From Cercis canadensis (lineage: Eukaryota; Streptophyta; Magnoliopsida; Fabales; Fabaceae), in NCBI GenBank assembly GCA_003255065.1, contig QAOA01000473.1, positions 144,368 to 208,367 of the forward strand: 64,000 bases of DNA, given 5' to 3'. Position 1 is the stretch's first letter. Each line of letters begins with the position of its first letter. Shown here one piece after another: positions 34,440 through 45,867 of the stretch. A program made the position numbers and the translations under genes. A model generated the notes under the pieces. It ran no database searches. It was given only the letters and a program-made list of their open reading frames with translations, and had not been told where the DNA came from.

Positions 34440-34975
34440 CTAATGATTGAATCCAATAAAGTTTCTGAACTTAGAGAGATTGAATCAAATGAAGATTCTG
34501 AAGTTAAAGAGAACCCCAGTGAAAATTCAACACTAGATACCACTTCTCACCTTTAAAATGGTCTTGAGTCTGAAGTTGAAGAAGCATTAGAGAGTGAACC
34601 GCCTCCTTCACAGTCACAGGTCAATCCTCAGAGATTATGATTGATAATCGAATGAAATGATGAGTTCTTTACAAAATGAAATTACACCTTAACTCTGTTT
34701 TACTATGCAGTGGATCAAAGAAAGAGTGGGTCAATTTGTACAAGATAATAAAGCAAAGAAGGCTGTTGTAGCAGAAACATCAACTGATTCAAAACCAGGG
34801 AATTCATTGATAGGACCATTAGTCAAAACGATGGAGTAATCACCAAAGGTAACATTATTGTCCATTTTTTGTCTTCATATAAATAATTAGTGAATTTACT
34901 TATTAAGCAACTTCTATATAATCTTTTTTTTGGGGTTTTCTCAGATTCTAAAAGAAACAGAGAAGGATATTTGTA
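34440..34975 (+). pseudogene. NLR acidic tail exons, cut by a retroelement
   Basis: An acidic stretch VSELREIESNEDSEVKE and EALESEPPPSQSQ at 34450-34620 is followed by an intron with acceptor CTATGCAG at 34710. Then comes the exon WIKERVGQFVQDNKAKK and ETSTDSKPGN with a stop near 34837, a donor AAAG|GTAACA, and a further acceptor TTTTCTCAG near 34945 with ILKETEKD after it. At about 34975 the sequence switches to a Ty3/gypsy fragment, so the true end is lost. Exon limits are inferred from splice consensus. Confidence 0.55.
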
Positions 34976-36753
34976 GATACCATATCTTGGGCCCAGTATT
35001 GATATTAATAGACACATAGTCCTTAGCAACGATGCCAAAAACTTGTGTAAAACTCTAACGCAAGTGCACATTATTGTTTTCAAGTAATAAAGAGTGAGAG
35101 AGTGTCATCCCAGGAGGACTATGGCTACTAAGTACCAAATTGAGTGCATTCTAATTTTATCTAGACAATAAGAATTGAACATCAAGCAATAATTTAAAGG
35201 CAAAAATACTAAAACAGATAGAAATATGGATGAAAAATATCTAGGGTTTCCGATTTCACCATAAATATGGATGAGTTCTTGAATTTATCTTTCTAATTGT
35301 TAGTTGAGCTTTCCTAAATTATTCATTAGTCTCTCCTAATGTCAAATGAAAATATTCACAAGTTATGAACTCACTATATTCCTATGTGAATTACCAATAA
35401 CTTAGAAAGTCATTTAATTCTATGGATCTCTTTAATTGACCACACAGGTCATAGAGGTATATTCCTATTCTACATGCAACCTATGGTATTTATCCCAATG
35501 AACTAAACACAAAAATCTCCTTCCAGTCTCATTATCATTAACTTATCAACTAATTTGTGATCAGACAATTAGAAGCATGAAAAACAAAGATTAACAAGTA
35601 GAAAAGATAAAATCATAAATTAATTCTAAATTGAATTATAATTGTTCATAGTTAGGCTACATCGTAGCCCTAGAAAGATAATTAGTTCAAAACGAAAGAT
35701 GAAAACATGTTTGATGAATCTTTAGACATAGATGAAAAGAAAAGATAATATAACTCAATATGGATTTCAAGAACAGCTGTTGCAAATCCTCTTCTCCGAG
35801 CTTCATCTTGCCTTTTTTCTGCTCCCAAAAAGTCTAAGAGTTCAACCCTAATGTAGTCCTAATTTTTTCTATATATACTTCCTAGGAAGTCTAATTACAT
35901 AAGGACAAGTATTAGGACTCAAAACCAACAGGAATTAGGAGAAATGACTTAAACCACATACACAGCACATTCGGGGCACCTAGGAGCTGAGGTTGGGCAC
36001 CAAGGCACCCTCCTCTCTGTCCCAAGGCATGCTGATTTTTCTCAATTGGGAGCCTAGGCCCTTTGTGTCGGCACCTAGGCCCTCTACTTTCGGCCACGCA
36101 AAGCTGAATTGTGGGTTCTGGGTGCCTAGGCCTTCTGGGGTGGCGCCTAGGTGCTGACCTCTTGGTCTAGTCACCCAATTCTTCTCTTTTCAGCACCAAT
36201 TGACACCAATCTTGCATCTAGTTGCTAAAATTGTATTTCCTACAAAATAAACACATAATCAATCAATTAAAAGTACTAAATCACTCGAAAATCAACTAAA
36301 TACTAAGTGGAAAATACCTAATTCATGGACATAAAATCCACTCATCAAATACCTACAAACTTAGCATTTTGCTAGTCCTCGAGCAAAACAAAGAACTAAA
36401 CAAACAAAACTAACAACGATTAGAAACATGAGTGATATCAAAAATTTACTAACCAAAGAGACCTCAAAGATACAAATAATCATAGCTAAGAGAAAACTCA
36501 ATACATCAAGAATGTGTAGAATTTCAATCCAAGTGCAACAATCATCTCACTTATAATTCCCTAAGTGTGTGTGTGTGTGTGTGTGTTTAGTCCTTTTCAC
36601 TTAACCCCTTGTAATCCAGATAAGTTTATGCAAACTAGCACATGCAAATTGACTTCTAAATATATGAATTGGAGAATTCCATATGCTTGCTCTTCATCCC
36701 ACTCTCCACTAATGTAGGCTACTCACAACATTAAAAACTACCTCAAAAGTCGT
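34976..36753 (-). mobile_element. Ty3/gypsy LTR fragment V that cuts the NLR 3' end
   Basis: On the minus strand an LTR starts TGATGAGTGGATTTTATG at 36347 and ends TTTTTGGCA near 35033. To its left is a primer-site-like TGGCATCGTTGCTAAGGAC with a little leader sequence down to about 34976. To its right lies a GTTTGTAGGTATT polypurine-like tract and 400 bp of 3' non-coding interior, including a (GT)n tract at 36565-36586. An LTR with leader on one side and 3' interior on the other suggests the middle of a tandem or recombined array. It has no coding domain. At 36754 it abuts the truncated left LTR of gypsy II. The TGGCRYCGTTGC motif fits Athila/Tat-type elements. Confidence 0.55.
36565..36586. 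repeat. (GT)n microsatellite
   Basis: Eleven GT units in the non-coding part of gypsy fragment V. Confidence 0.9.
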
Positions 36754-37358
36754 GGTTGAACACCACAAGAACCTAGGGTTCCTAATAAGTTCTAGGAGTT
36801 CTTCAAAAGAACCAGAAGAGAAACCTCTCAATTTTATTTCTGAATAATCCTAATCTCACCATCACAAGGGGAATGGTCTCCCTTTAAACAAAGTAAAACC
36901 TAATTAACCTAATTGGGTATATGGGCCTAACCTAACTAAAATACCCAAAACCTTAATACAAATCCAATACTAAAAAGGGAAAATAACATAGGTTTAACTA
37001 CATTAAAATTAGGCTCAACATAGGCTTAATTCAGGACCCAATAAAGCAAGAAGAATAAAAACGCATGGAGAGGGAAAGCTCCAGGCATTGGGGCGCCTAG
37101 CCTCTGCCTGGAGAGCATTAGGGTGCCTTAAGTTGGGCGCCTGAAAGCTGTCCAACTTCATCAAATGGCCCTTCCAAGGCTTCAATCAAGCATACAACCC
37201 TCAAATCTTCATTCATTGCTTCTTGACTTGTCTCTTGGGTCCAAACCTCTGCTATGAAACCATTCAAGCTCTCTTGCATCTTCTTGGCCCTAGCCCTTGT
37301 AACCGAGCCCACAGGTAAGGACAAAGGATCTCTTGTCGTAGTGCCTTGATTCCTATCA
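36754..37358 (-). repeat. Gypsy II 3' LTR, truncated
   Basis: Matches 43070-43642 nearly throughout, including the GGGCGCCT-type words and the TAGTGCCTTGATTCC start block. The outer part equal to 42856-43069 is missing and replaced by fragment V. Confidence 0.88.
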
Positions 37359-37479
37359 TTTGCTCTCTCTTTAAAAGGATTCTACCTCGAATATGTACCT
37401 ACATCAAATGGAGAAAGATTAGAAACATTAAAAGTAGCACTAATATTATACTCACCGGGAAAGTCTAGCTTATAAACAT

Positions 37480-38400
37480 TATCATTTATCCATGACACCA
37501 CTTAGAAAGGACCATCCCCTCTTGGAAGCAATTTAGAGTGTCTTTAAACTGGTAATCTCTCCTTTCGCATGTGAACCGAAACCCAATCACCAGGTTCGAA
37601 GATGACTCGCTTCCGCCCCTTGTTGCCATGTGTTGCATAATCTTAATTCTTCTTCTTGATTTGCAACTTGATTTTCTCATGGAGTTGTCTAACTTGTTCA
37701 GCTTTTTTCCTGCTATATAGGTTAGCATATTGATGCACAGGCAATGGGATAAGGGGGTTAAATCCATAAACTACCTCAAATGGGAACACATTGTGGTGGA
37801 ATGCACCACTCTATTATAAGCAAACTCTACATGGGGTAAACACTCCTCCCAAGACTTAATATTTCTCTTTATTACAGCACACAACAAAGTAGAGAGGGTT
37901 CAATTTACTACCTCAGTTTATCCACCCATTTGAGGATGACAAGTTGTAGATAATAACAATTTGGCGCCCAACTTTGCCCACAAAGTCCTCCAAAAGTGAC
38001 TTAGGAACTTGGTATCTCGGTTGGACACAATACTCTTAGGCATGTCATGCAATCTAACAACTTCATTAAAGAATAAATCGGCAATGTGGGTGGCATCATC
38101 GGATTTATGGCAAGCAATGAAATGTGCCATTTTTTAAAACCTATCAACAACCACAAAAATGACGTCTCAGCCCCCCTTGGAGCGAGGTGAGCCTAGGATA
38201 AAATCCAATGATAAATCAACCCAAGGCATTTCAAGGATAGGTAAAAGGGTGTACAATCCAAGGGGTTTAATTTTAGACTTAGCATGCTTGCATGTGATAC
38301 ATTTAGCACACAAACTCTCAATATCACTTTTCATTTTTGGACAAAAGAAATGTTCATGCGGCACATCTAATGTCTTTTTAACACCAAAGTGACCCATCAA
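37480..38400 (-). pseudogene. Gypsy II integrase
   Basis: The zinc-binding HHCC region (MGHFGVKKTLDVPHEHFFCP, CAKCITCKHAKS, 38167-38400), core pieces [20 protein letters not shown] and [19 protein letters not shown] (37918-38130), and the C-terminal region (37486-37767). Placement after RNase H confirms Ty3/gypsy. Broken. Confidence 0.85.
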
Positions 38401-38588
38401 ACTCCACTATGTGCCTCTTTAACAAGCAAATCATGCATAGATCCTCTATGCACGTATAATTTTCTCTCTCTAAATAAATACCCACCATGCCTAAAGAATT
38501 TATCACATGCCCCCTTTTCACAAGCGTGATAAATACTAGAAAAATCAAGGTCATCTTGATAAAACTCTTTAACATATTCAAAGCCAAG

Positions 38589-38940
38589 TTACTTAGCATC
38601 TAGAGTAGAAAGAATGGTGTACCTCCAAGAAAGGCCATCAGCTATCACATTCTCCTTACCTTGCTTGTATTTAATGACATAGGAAAATGGTTCAATGAAC
38701 TCCAGCCACTTTGCATGCCTATTGTTTAGCTTCCTTGGCCCTTTGAGATGCTTTAAAGATTCATGGTTCGTATGTATGACAAACTCCTTTGGCATGAGGT
38801 AGTGCTGCCACACCTTTAAAGCTCTCACCAAGGCATAAAGTTCCTTGTCATAAGTTGAGTAGTTAAATGCAACTCCATTCAACTTCTTACTAAAGTAAGC
38901 AATAGGACATCCTCATTACATCAAGACCGCTCTAAGACCC
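38589..38940 (-). pseudogene. Gypsy II RNase H
   Basis: The blocks [33 protein letters not shown] and [20 protein letters not shown] are the RNase H and connection region that follows RT in Ty3/gypsy elements. Confidence 0.85.
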
Positions 38941-39166
38941 AAACCTCAAGCATCACATTCTAGCTTAAAAGAATTAGCAAAGTCAAGTAATGAAGGTAAA
39001 GGTGCTCAACCTCTCTTTAAGGAGTTGGAAAGCCCTTTCTTGGTCCTTTTCCCACTTGAAGCCTACATTTTCTTAATTATCTCGGTTAGAGGGGCTGCTA
39101 TAGTGCTAAAATCTTTCACAAATTGCCAATAAAAGCTAGTAAGCCCATGGAAACTCCTAACCTCAC

Positions 39167-39790
39167 TCAAGGATTTAGGTGTAGGCCACTCCATATAGCC
39201 TTAACATTCCCTTGATCTACCTCTACACCTCTTGAACTCTCAATAGAGCCTAGAAAAACCAATTGTTCACTACAAAATGAGCATTTCTTAAAGTTAGCAT
39301 AAAGCTTTTCCTTTCTAAGCACATCCAACACACACCTTATATGATCTAAATGCTTATCTAGACTCTTCTTGTAAATTAGAATGTCATCAAAGTATACCAT
39401 AACAAATTTACCTAAGAATGCACACAAAGCATGATTCATGAGCCACATAAATGTACTAGGCACATTGGTCAAGCCAAATGGCATAACCAACAATTCTTAC
39501 AATCCATACCTAGTCTTAAAAGTTGTTTTTCGCTCATCTCCCTCACACATTCTTATTTGATGGTATGCACTTTTTAAATCAATCTTAAAGAATAAGCAAG
39601 ATCCATGCAATTCATCAACTATATCATTTAATCGGGGTATAGGGTGTTTATATTTTACCGTAATCTTGTTGATGACGCAGCAATCCAGAGACATCCTCCA
39701 CAAGCCATCCTTCTTAGGCACAAGTAGAACTAAAATAGCACAACGACTCATACTCTCAATAATATAGCCTTTGGACATGAGCTCATTCAC
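39167..39790 (-). pseudogene. Gypsy II reverse transcriptase
   Basis: RT landmarks are VPKKDGLWRMSLDCCVINKI, LFFKIDLKSAYHQIRM, MPFGLTNVPSTFMWLMN and the active-site block VMVYFDDILIYKKS, then LYANFKKCSFC. YFDD is the canonical catalytic tetrad form. Broken. Confidence 0.88.
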
Positions 39791-39942
39791 TTGCTTTTGC
39801 AGCTCCTTGGTTTCTTTGGGTTACTCTTATAGGTTGGCCTATTAGGTATGACTGCTCTAGGGATGAGGTCAATGTGGTGCTCAATTCTTCTAAAAGGTAG
39901 CAACCCACTAGGCATTTTATCTGGAAAGATGTCCTCAAACTC

Positions 39943-40644
39943 CTACATCAAAGAAACAATGGAACTAGGAAGAAAAAGAGTCAATGTCATTAGCATTAAA
40001 ATAGGCCTCTTTGTACCTAAGTACAAATATAAGCCGCTTAGAGAAAATACTTTCTTCACCTCACCACTATTTGCAAAGACACTCAAATTTCGTGTTTCCA
40101 CTCCTTCACTCACTTTCCTTTTTCCTTTGTCAAGTTTTCTCTCAAGATTTGGGTTCTTAGCCTCTTTTTCTCTCTTTTCTTTTGACCTCTCAACATCTTT
40201 GTCTTGTGAACCCTCACCCTCTTTCTTTAGTGTTACTTGATATTCAAAGACTTGTTTGGGGGACAAAGGTACAAGGGTAATAGGTTGTTTGTTTAAGGTA
40301 AAAGAATACCTATTTGTGTACCCAGCTTGAGTTACACGCCTATCAAATTGCCAAGGCCTTCCTAAAAGTATATGTCTCGTATGCATTGGTACAACATCAC
40401 AAATAATTTCATCCTTATATCTACCAATTGCAAACGAAACTAATACTTGTTTAGTCACCCTAATTTCCCCACATTCATTTAGCCATGGCAATCTATAAGG
40501 TCTAGGATGCTTTAAAGTATGCAAATTCAGCTTCTCAACTAGGGTAGTACTAGCTACATTTGTGCAACTACCTTCATCAATAATCATACTACATACTTTA
40601 CCGTTGACATGACACCTTGTGTGAAAGATGTTGTCCCTTTGCAC
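39943..40644 (-). pseudogene. Gypsy II aspartic protease and linker
   Basis: Contains a retropepsin-type block CSMIIDEGSCTNVASTTLVE with a following hydrophobic strand and HILLGRPWQFDRRV, which is the ILGRPW landmark after the active site. A Lys/Glu-rich linker to the RT follows. This protease would process the element polyprotein. Confidence 0.8.
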
Positions 40645-41227
40645 CTCTCCTTCCTACTTGACTTGTGCATTGAGAGCTCTCCTAATCACCAACAAATCTC
40701 CTTTCACTTGGTACTCTATGTGTTCATCATCCTTTTCCAAGGGTGGCATGGATTCATCTTCGGTCTCAATATCTCCATTAGGCAATGTGTCCCATTCTCA
40801 AATATTTGAAGCACTTGATATCTCTATTCCTTTAAGTTTAGCCTTCGGTTTTTTCTTTGGGGTGACTACCTCTATCTTTGTGTGGCTTGAAAGGTTCGGT
40901 TCTAGGCTTGGTAGCAACTTTCTCATCTTTGTTCCAATTTGACTTCTATATAGATAATGGACCTGAATTGAACTTAGTGGAGCTTGAGTTGAACCTTGAG
41001 GCACTCTTCCTCTTCAATTGTCTTTCCACTTTCATGGTCATGTATACCATATCCTCTAACTCCACATAATATATATTGTAGCTCTACCACATTGGCTATG
41101 TGTCTATTCAAACCATATAAGAACCTTGCCATAGTGTCATACGGTCCTCTTACACATTGGCCCTTATCATAGCAACTTTAATCTTCTTGTGGTAGTCCTC
41201 CACACTTTGAGTTAGACTTTGCAATTT

Positions 41228-41820
41228 TTAAAGGAGATCCCAGTAGTAATGGCTTGGTATGAACCTCCTTCTCATAATGGTTTTCATGTCTTCCCATGAG
41301 TCAATGGTTCTCTCATGATTCCTCCTCCTATTTACTACAAGTTGATCCCACCAAATGATAGCATAATCAGTAAACTCTACCGCTATGATCTTCACCTTCT
41401 TTTCTTTGAAGTAGTAATGACAATTAAACACATGTTCTACCTTCTTCTTCCAATCTAAGTAAGCCTCCAGGTCATTGCTTCCTTGAAAGGATGAAATTCT
41501 CATTTTAATGCCCCTTAAATCTCTGTCCACTTAGGGTTGTCTTGCCCTTTTTTCTTTCCGGTCATGTCTATCAAGCCAATATTGGTCTTCGGCATGGCTT
41601 TTTTCACTTAAGTCTCTACCTTCATGAGCATGTCTTGCTCTTCTCCCTCCTCTATTGTGTCTAACAAAGTTGCCTTGGACTTCAAAGTCACTATGACCAC
41701 TTCCTTCTTCATTATCCTCAACAACCCTCCTATTCCTCCTCCTTGCTTTGTAAAATATAGGTGGCTGTCTCCCTTGCAAGTCTTCCTCATATATTCCCAT
41801 TCAGTCATGTAATTCATCAA
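41228..41820 (-). pseudogene. Gypsy II gag
   Basis: The gag core reads [57 protein letters not shown] and [18 protein letters not shown], a pattern shared by many plant Ty3/gypsy gags. An Arg-rich, Gly-rich N-terminal part lies at 41531-41800. The leader (41821-42841) has no coding feature. Confidence 0.82.
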
Positions 41821-42855
41821 ATCTCATGTTTATTCTCTTAAACTGTTACTGCAATGCACGGAGTGTAAAAGCTTTGTTTCCCGCCTCACTTTCTATATCC
41901 ATGATGTTCAATTCCTGAAAAAGTTGTTAGCAAAATAATCTCACCACTTCACCATGTGTTTACCCTCTAACAATGTCACTCACACTTGTGTTTGACTCAG
42001 TAGTAGCTCTTACCCTCTAATGAACTCACACCCTTGCCTTTTTTCACTCTTAATTCTCTTTCTCTAGTTCTTTATTGAACTAATGAACAAACTAATAGCA
42101 TAGTCTTTTGTGACAAACTTCACATTATATCACTCACCACTTGAATGGAAAGTGTGGCACAACACAAAAGAATTCAAAGATAGGCAAAATTATTCAAGCA
42201 CAAGACAAAACAATAGAAAGGAAATCAAAATCAAAGACAAGAACAAAGGAATTCTCACTGAAAAGGATACAAACGAGGAATCTTTTTTTGGTTCACAAGG
42301 CACTTGGGAATTTAAGGCAAAAGGCAACAGAATTTTCACAAATTCAAGTTGATTTCCACAATTTCCAAACTCAATTTGAACAATTATAGCTACCTCAACT
42401 TAAAAGCTATTGCATTATGCATCAAACAACTCATAGGCATTTGATTCCATACTTTTGACATCTATTCCAAAAAAAAATTTCTCAAGAATACTTTGAATGT
42501 TTGTACTTTTCTTCTAACATGCCCAATTTTTTTTTTTATATGCTATTGATTCAATCATGCTTCATACAAATGCAATTCATTAGCAGCAGCTCAAAATCGC
42601 ATGGAGCAAGAGGGATCAAGAAGAAAAAATGAATTTCTAAACACCAAACAGCACCTTAAGGGCAATTAGTAGGGACATAAAAGGAAATAATACAAAAGTT
42701 GCCTAGAAAATCTTTTTCTGCAAATCAAAAGGAAGAATAAGAAGAAACTTTGAAGAACAAGACTATAACAGCAAGGAAAAATGAAGAACGAAAAATTTCA
42801 GAAATAAAAAATGGATAATTGAACCTCGATTAGAACCACAAGCTTTGATACCAAA

Positions 42856-43642
42856 TGATGAGAACCTCTCGGACTCACCTCAAGACCCAACACAATTAGG
42901 TTAGCATCGATTCCCCAATCATCTAATCAAAGTTCATAAATGAAAATTCAAAACAAAAGAGGACCTCGACCCGTCACTTAGCGAAATGGGAACCAAAGGT
43001 ATCCAGGAATGGTATAGATGCCACTCTTAAGATGGGATAGAAGGTAAGTAATAAGTCTTAGTTGAACACCACAAGAACCTAAGGTTCTTGATAAATTCTA
43101 AGAGTTCTTCAAAAGAACCAGAAGAGAAACCTCTCAATTTTATTTTTGAATAATCCAAATGTGACCATCACAAGGGGAATGGTCTCTCTTTTAACAAAAG
43201 CAAAACCTAATTAACCTAATTTGGTAAATGGGCCTAACCCAACTAAAATACCCAAAACCTTAATACAAACCCAATACTAAAAAGGAAAATAACATAGTTT
43301 TAACTACATTAAAATTGGGCTCAACATTAGCCAAATTTGGGGCCTAATCAAGCAAGAAGAACAAAAATGTGCAGAGAGGGAAAGCTCCAGGTGCTGGGGC
43401 ACCCTAAGTTAGGTGTTGGGGCGCCTGAAAGCTGTCCAACTTCACCAAATGGCCCTTCCAAAGCCTCAATCAAGCATACAACCCTCCAATATTCATTCCT
43501 TGCATCTTGACTTGTTCTTTGGCTCCAAACCACTGCTATGAAACCATTCAAGCTCTATTGCATCTTCTTGGCCCTAGCCCTTGTAACCGGGCCCACGGGT
43601 AAGGACAAAGGATCTCTTGTCGTAGTGCCTTGATTCCCATCA
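42856..43642 (-). repeat. Gypsy II 5' LTR
   Basis: A 787-bp LTR reading TGATGGGAATCAAGGCAC at its start and GGTTCTCATCA at its end on the minus strand. The TGATG...CATCA ends form a short inverted repeat. The primer site lies two bases beyond the end. Confidence 0.88.
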
Positions 43643-43942
43643 CAGTCCTAAAGCAAGGTCTCATCTATCATATTGGAGATGGAGAGCAGGTGATGATAGG
43701 TAGGGATCCCTGGTTGCCAAGAAGGGATGATAGCTTTGTACAATCTCTGAATCTAGAAGAGCTGGCTGCACTTCTTGTGAAGGAACTATTTTTGGCTGAT
43801 AGAAAACCATGAGATATTGGCTTCGTGAAATCTGTTTTTAATGAAGAGGACGCTGGATTGGTGTGTGGTATAACGCTGAGCTATAGGAGATAGTGTTTAC
43901 TGGAAGTTTACTAGAAATGGTGTATTCATTGTAAAGTCCACG

Positions 43943-44150
43943 TATTAGTCCTTGGTGAAGGAAAAATGCAGCAATGATAGCCCACAAATGCTGGCGGTGT
44001 GGAGCAAAGTCTGGAAGCTAAATGTCCCTAACAAATACAAGCATTTCATGTGGCGTTGCTGCAAAAATATTCTGCCCACAACTCAAGCATTAATAGCTCG
44101 TGGGCTTGATATTCCCAATGTGTGTGGTCTTTGCTTAGAGAACCAATAAT
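43943..44150 (+). pseudogene. LINE zf-RVT domain
   Basis: Contains AVWSKVWKLNVPNKYKHFMW, RCCKNILPTTQALIARGLDI and CGLCLENQ. The W-K-x-P-x-K-x-F-x-W core and the C-x-x-C pair are the plant LINE zf-RVT signature. A stop follows ENQ. Confidence 0.85.
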
Positions 44151-44470
44151 TGTTATTGCTGCTTTGTTCCTTTGCTCAGAAGTGTGTGACGTCTAGGAAG
44201 TTTTGGAGCTTGGTTCTGGTGCAAATGTTAGAGAGCTAGACTCATTCTCTAGTTGGTTTATGCAAGTGAGTCTGGGATGGGATAAGAGGAAATGGACTCT
44301 AATGGTGCTTGGTGGTTATACAATATGGCAGAGACATAATGCAGTTAGGGTGGGCAGTGTTGTTATGCCCATACACCAGGTTGGGTACGTTGTCAAATCC
44401 CTGTAGGAGGAGATCCAGGGTAGTCAATTGGTGCAACCCCAAGCCTTGCATGTGAAAACTCACCCGCTGG

Positions 44471-44944
44471 GTGAAGCCCATCGTTATGGTCGTCAAGCTC
44501 AATGTAGATCCTTCTCTTTCAGTAGCTGGTATGAGTGGCATAGGTGGTGTGGTGCGTGATGAGGAGGGCCAGTTCGTGGCAGCTTGGACATGCCCTGTAC
44601 CAAATGCACCATCCATTGAAGAGCAAGAGGCTATGGCTTGCAGCGAAGGTCTGAACTTGGTACTGTCATGGGGTATACCTAGGGTTTGTCTTGAAAATGA
44701 TGCTCAAGGGGTGGTCTTGGCACTAAACCCAGGTGAACAATTCCTGTCTCCTTTGGGTCTGCTGCTAGAGGATATCCATGAGCTGGGTAGAGGTTTTGCG
44801 AGTTCCACATTCAACTGGGTTCCAAGCCAAGCTAATCAAGTTGCTGATAAACTTGCGGCTTTTGGTTTTAATGTTTCTAGTTTAACAGTTTGGCATGATT
44901 TGCCTCCTGAGTTCATTTCAGTTGTACTTTCTTTTGATGTTTAA
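44471..44944 (+). pseudogene. LINE RNase H domain (RVT_3 type)
   Basis: An open frame of 157 codons to the stop at 44942. RNase H residues can all be seen: Asp in VVKLNVDPS, Glu in EEQEAMACSEGL, Asp in CLENDAQGVV and Asp in SQANQVADKLA. GIGGVVRDEEGQFVAAW is the usual first-strand block. The domain would remove RNA from RNA:DNA hybrids during LINE integration. It is the best-preserved part of the LINE. The Met at 44471 is only the first in frame, not a real start. Confidence 0.82.
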
Positions 44945-44977
44945 TGGAATTTCCATTTCTGATAAAAAAAAAAAAAA

Positions 44978-45867
44978 CCAAGAAAAATTAAAATGCATGC
45001 CTCATTTTAATACTTTTGACACAATAAGATTTATCTCATGAGAAACTTTAACCCATGCCTGATCACTTCCTAGGTATATATCTAAATTAATTTCATGTGA
45101 CCCTTAAATTTGTCACCAGTATAGAGAAATTTTAATGTTTTGTTATTTATGACCACTAAATGTATGCTACACTCTTAATACTTTTGGCACAACATAGGTG
45201 AATCTCATGAAAAGCTTTAACTTATTACTCATTTCATAGAGCTATTTATGACCACTAAGTTTGCCACTGCTATGTATGTCCCTTAAATTAATTTCATGTG
45301 AGGAGTTGCTAATTGTCAAAACACTGGTAGATAGAAAGTTTAATTGGTGTCTCATTCTAATACTTGACAACACTAAATTGGGAAGATTTAATTTTTTTGT
45401 TGACCACTAAATTAATCTCATATGAGAAATTGTTAATTAGCACAACACTATTATATAGAAAGTATAATTTATGTCTTATTCTAATACTTGTGACACAATT
45501 AAAATTAAAAAGTTTAGTCTCATTTTAAATATTGCTAAGGTTATACAAAATTAATGCTATATAAGAAGTTGCTAATTAACTCAACACTAGCATAGCGCAT
45601 GGATATTTTTAGCAAAGATAAGTAGTTTTTCATTGAATAAAAAACAAAGCAAGGCAATCAACATACAAACAAAAACAAGAACTTTTGCATTACTTGATAA
45701 GTATTTATGAGTTATAATCACTACATTTATCTCTTTTTTCTTGGTACAAGCATTAATCACATTTACATTACCACTAAGTTTACTAGTATATGAAAAAAAT
45801 TTGATAATTGTTCAATGTGGGTGTGCCCATGTGTACTTCATTATATCATTAGGAAAAATATTCGCCA
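44978..45867. repeat. Degenerate AT-rich repeat tract; no gene
   Basis: Phrases such as TTTATGACCACTAA, TCATTCTAATACTT, GACACAATAA, TTAATTTCATGTGA and GTTGCTAATT recur at irregular spacing of roughly 120-200 bp between 45000 and 45610. It looks like an old decayed tandem repeat. No coding frame. Confidence 0.45.

Larger units (their letters stand above)
20628..34975 (+). pseudogene. CC-NB-LRR (RPS2/RPS5-like) resistance gene, decayed
   Basis: NLR proteins of this class sense pathogen effectors inside the cell and trigger defence. The remnant spans 14 kb because 6 kb of LTR sequence sits inside it. Order: coiled coil, NB-ARC, winged helix with MHD, a first LRR exon, a tandemly duplicated LRR-exon block, a C-terminal LRR exon, then an acidic tail. 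Lesions are numerous: in-frame stops in the coiled coil (20775), right after the P-loop (21161) and near 21256; a frame change in the GLPL region near 21625; a stop at 22080; a frame change near 22238; and stops at 22612 and 23372. The last visible exon is cut by a retroelement fragment near 34975. Non-TIR type is clear from the coiled-coil start and the LDDVW tryptophan. Transcription is possible but no full protein can be made. Confidence 0.9.
36754..43642 (-). mobile_element. Ty3/gypsy element II, broken, left LTR truncated
   Basis: The minus-strand order of gag, protease, RT, RNase H and integrase identifies Ty3/gypsy. LTRs are at 42856-43642 (5' LTR, 787 bp, full) and 36754-37358 (3' LTR, missing its outer ~190 bp). 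The primer site TGGTATCAAAGC (initiator tRNA-Met type) is at 42842-42853. A purine-rich tract AAAGAGAGAGCAAA borders the 3' LTR. The two LTRs differ at roughly one position in twelve over the part I compared by eye, suggesting an insertion age of a few million years (rough inference). Lineage looks chromovirus-like. Several breaks in the coding region; not functional. Confidence 0.88.
43643..44977 (+). mobile_element. L1-type LINE, 3' end only
   Basis: The end of a non-LTR retrotransposon: RT C-terminal region (LIYHIGDGEQVMIGRDPWLP), a zinc-knuckle zf-RVT domain, an RNase H domain, then a short 3' UTR and poly-A (44964-44977). The 5' part is missing because the sequence starts abruptly at the LTR end of gypsy II, which probably inserted into this LINE. 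Stops occur at 43810 (where relatives read KPW) and in the zf-RVT region near 44147, with frame changes near 43870 and 44160, so it is dead. Confidence 0.88.

Noticed and set aside
39848-41069. Plus-strand ORFs of 63-130 codons
   Set aside because: They lie antisense to the protease, linker and gag region of gypsy II and match no family.
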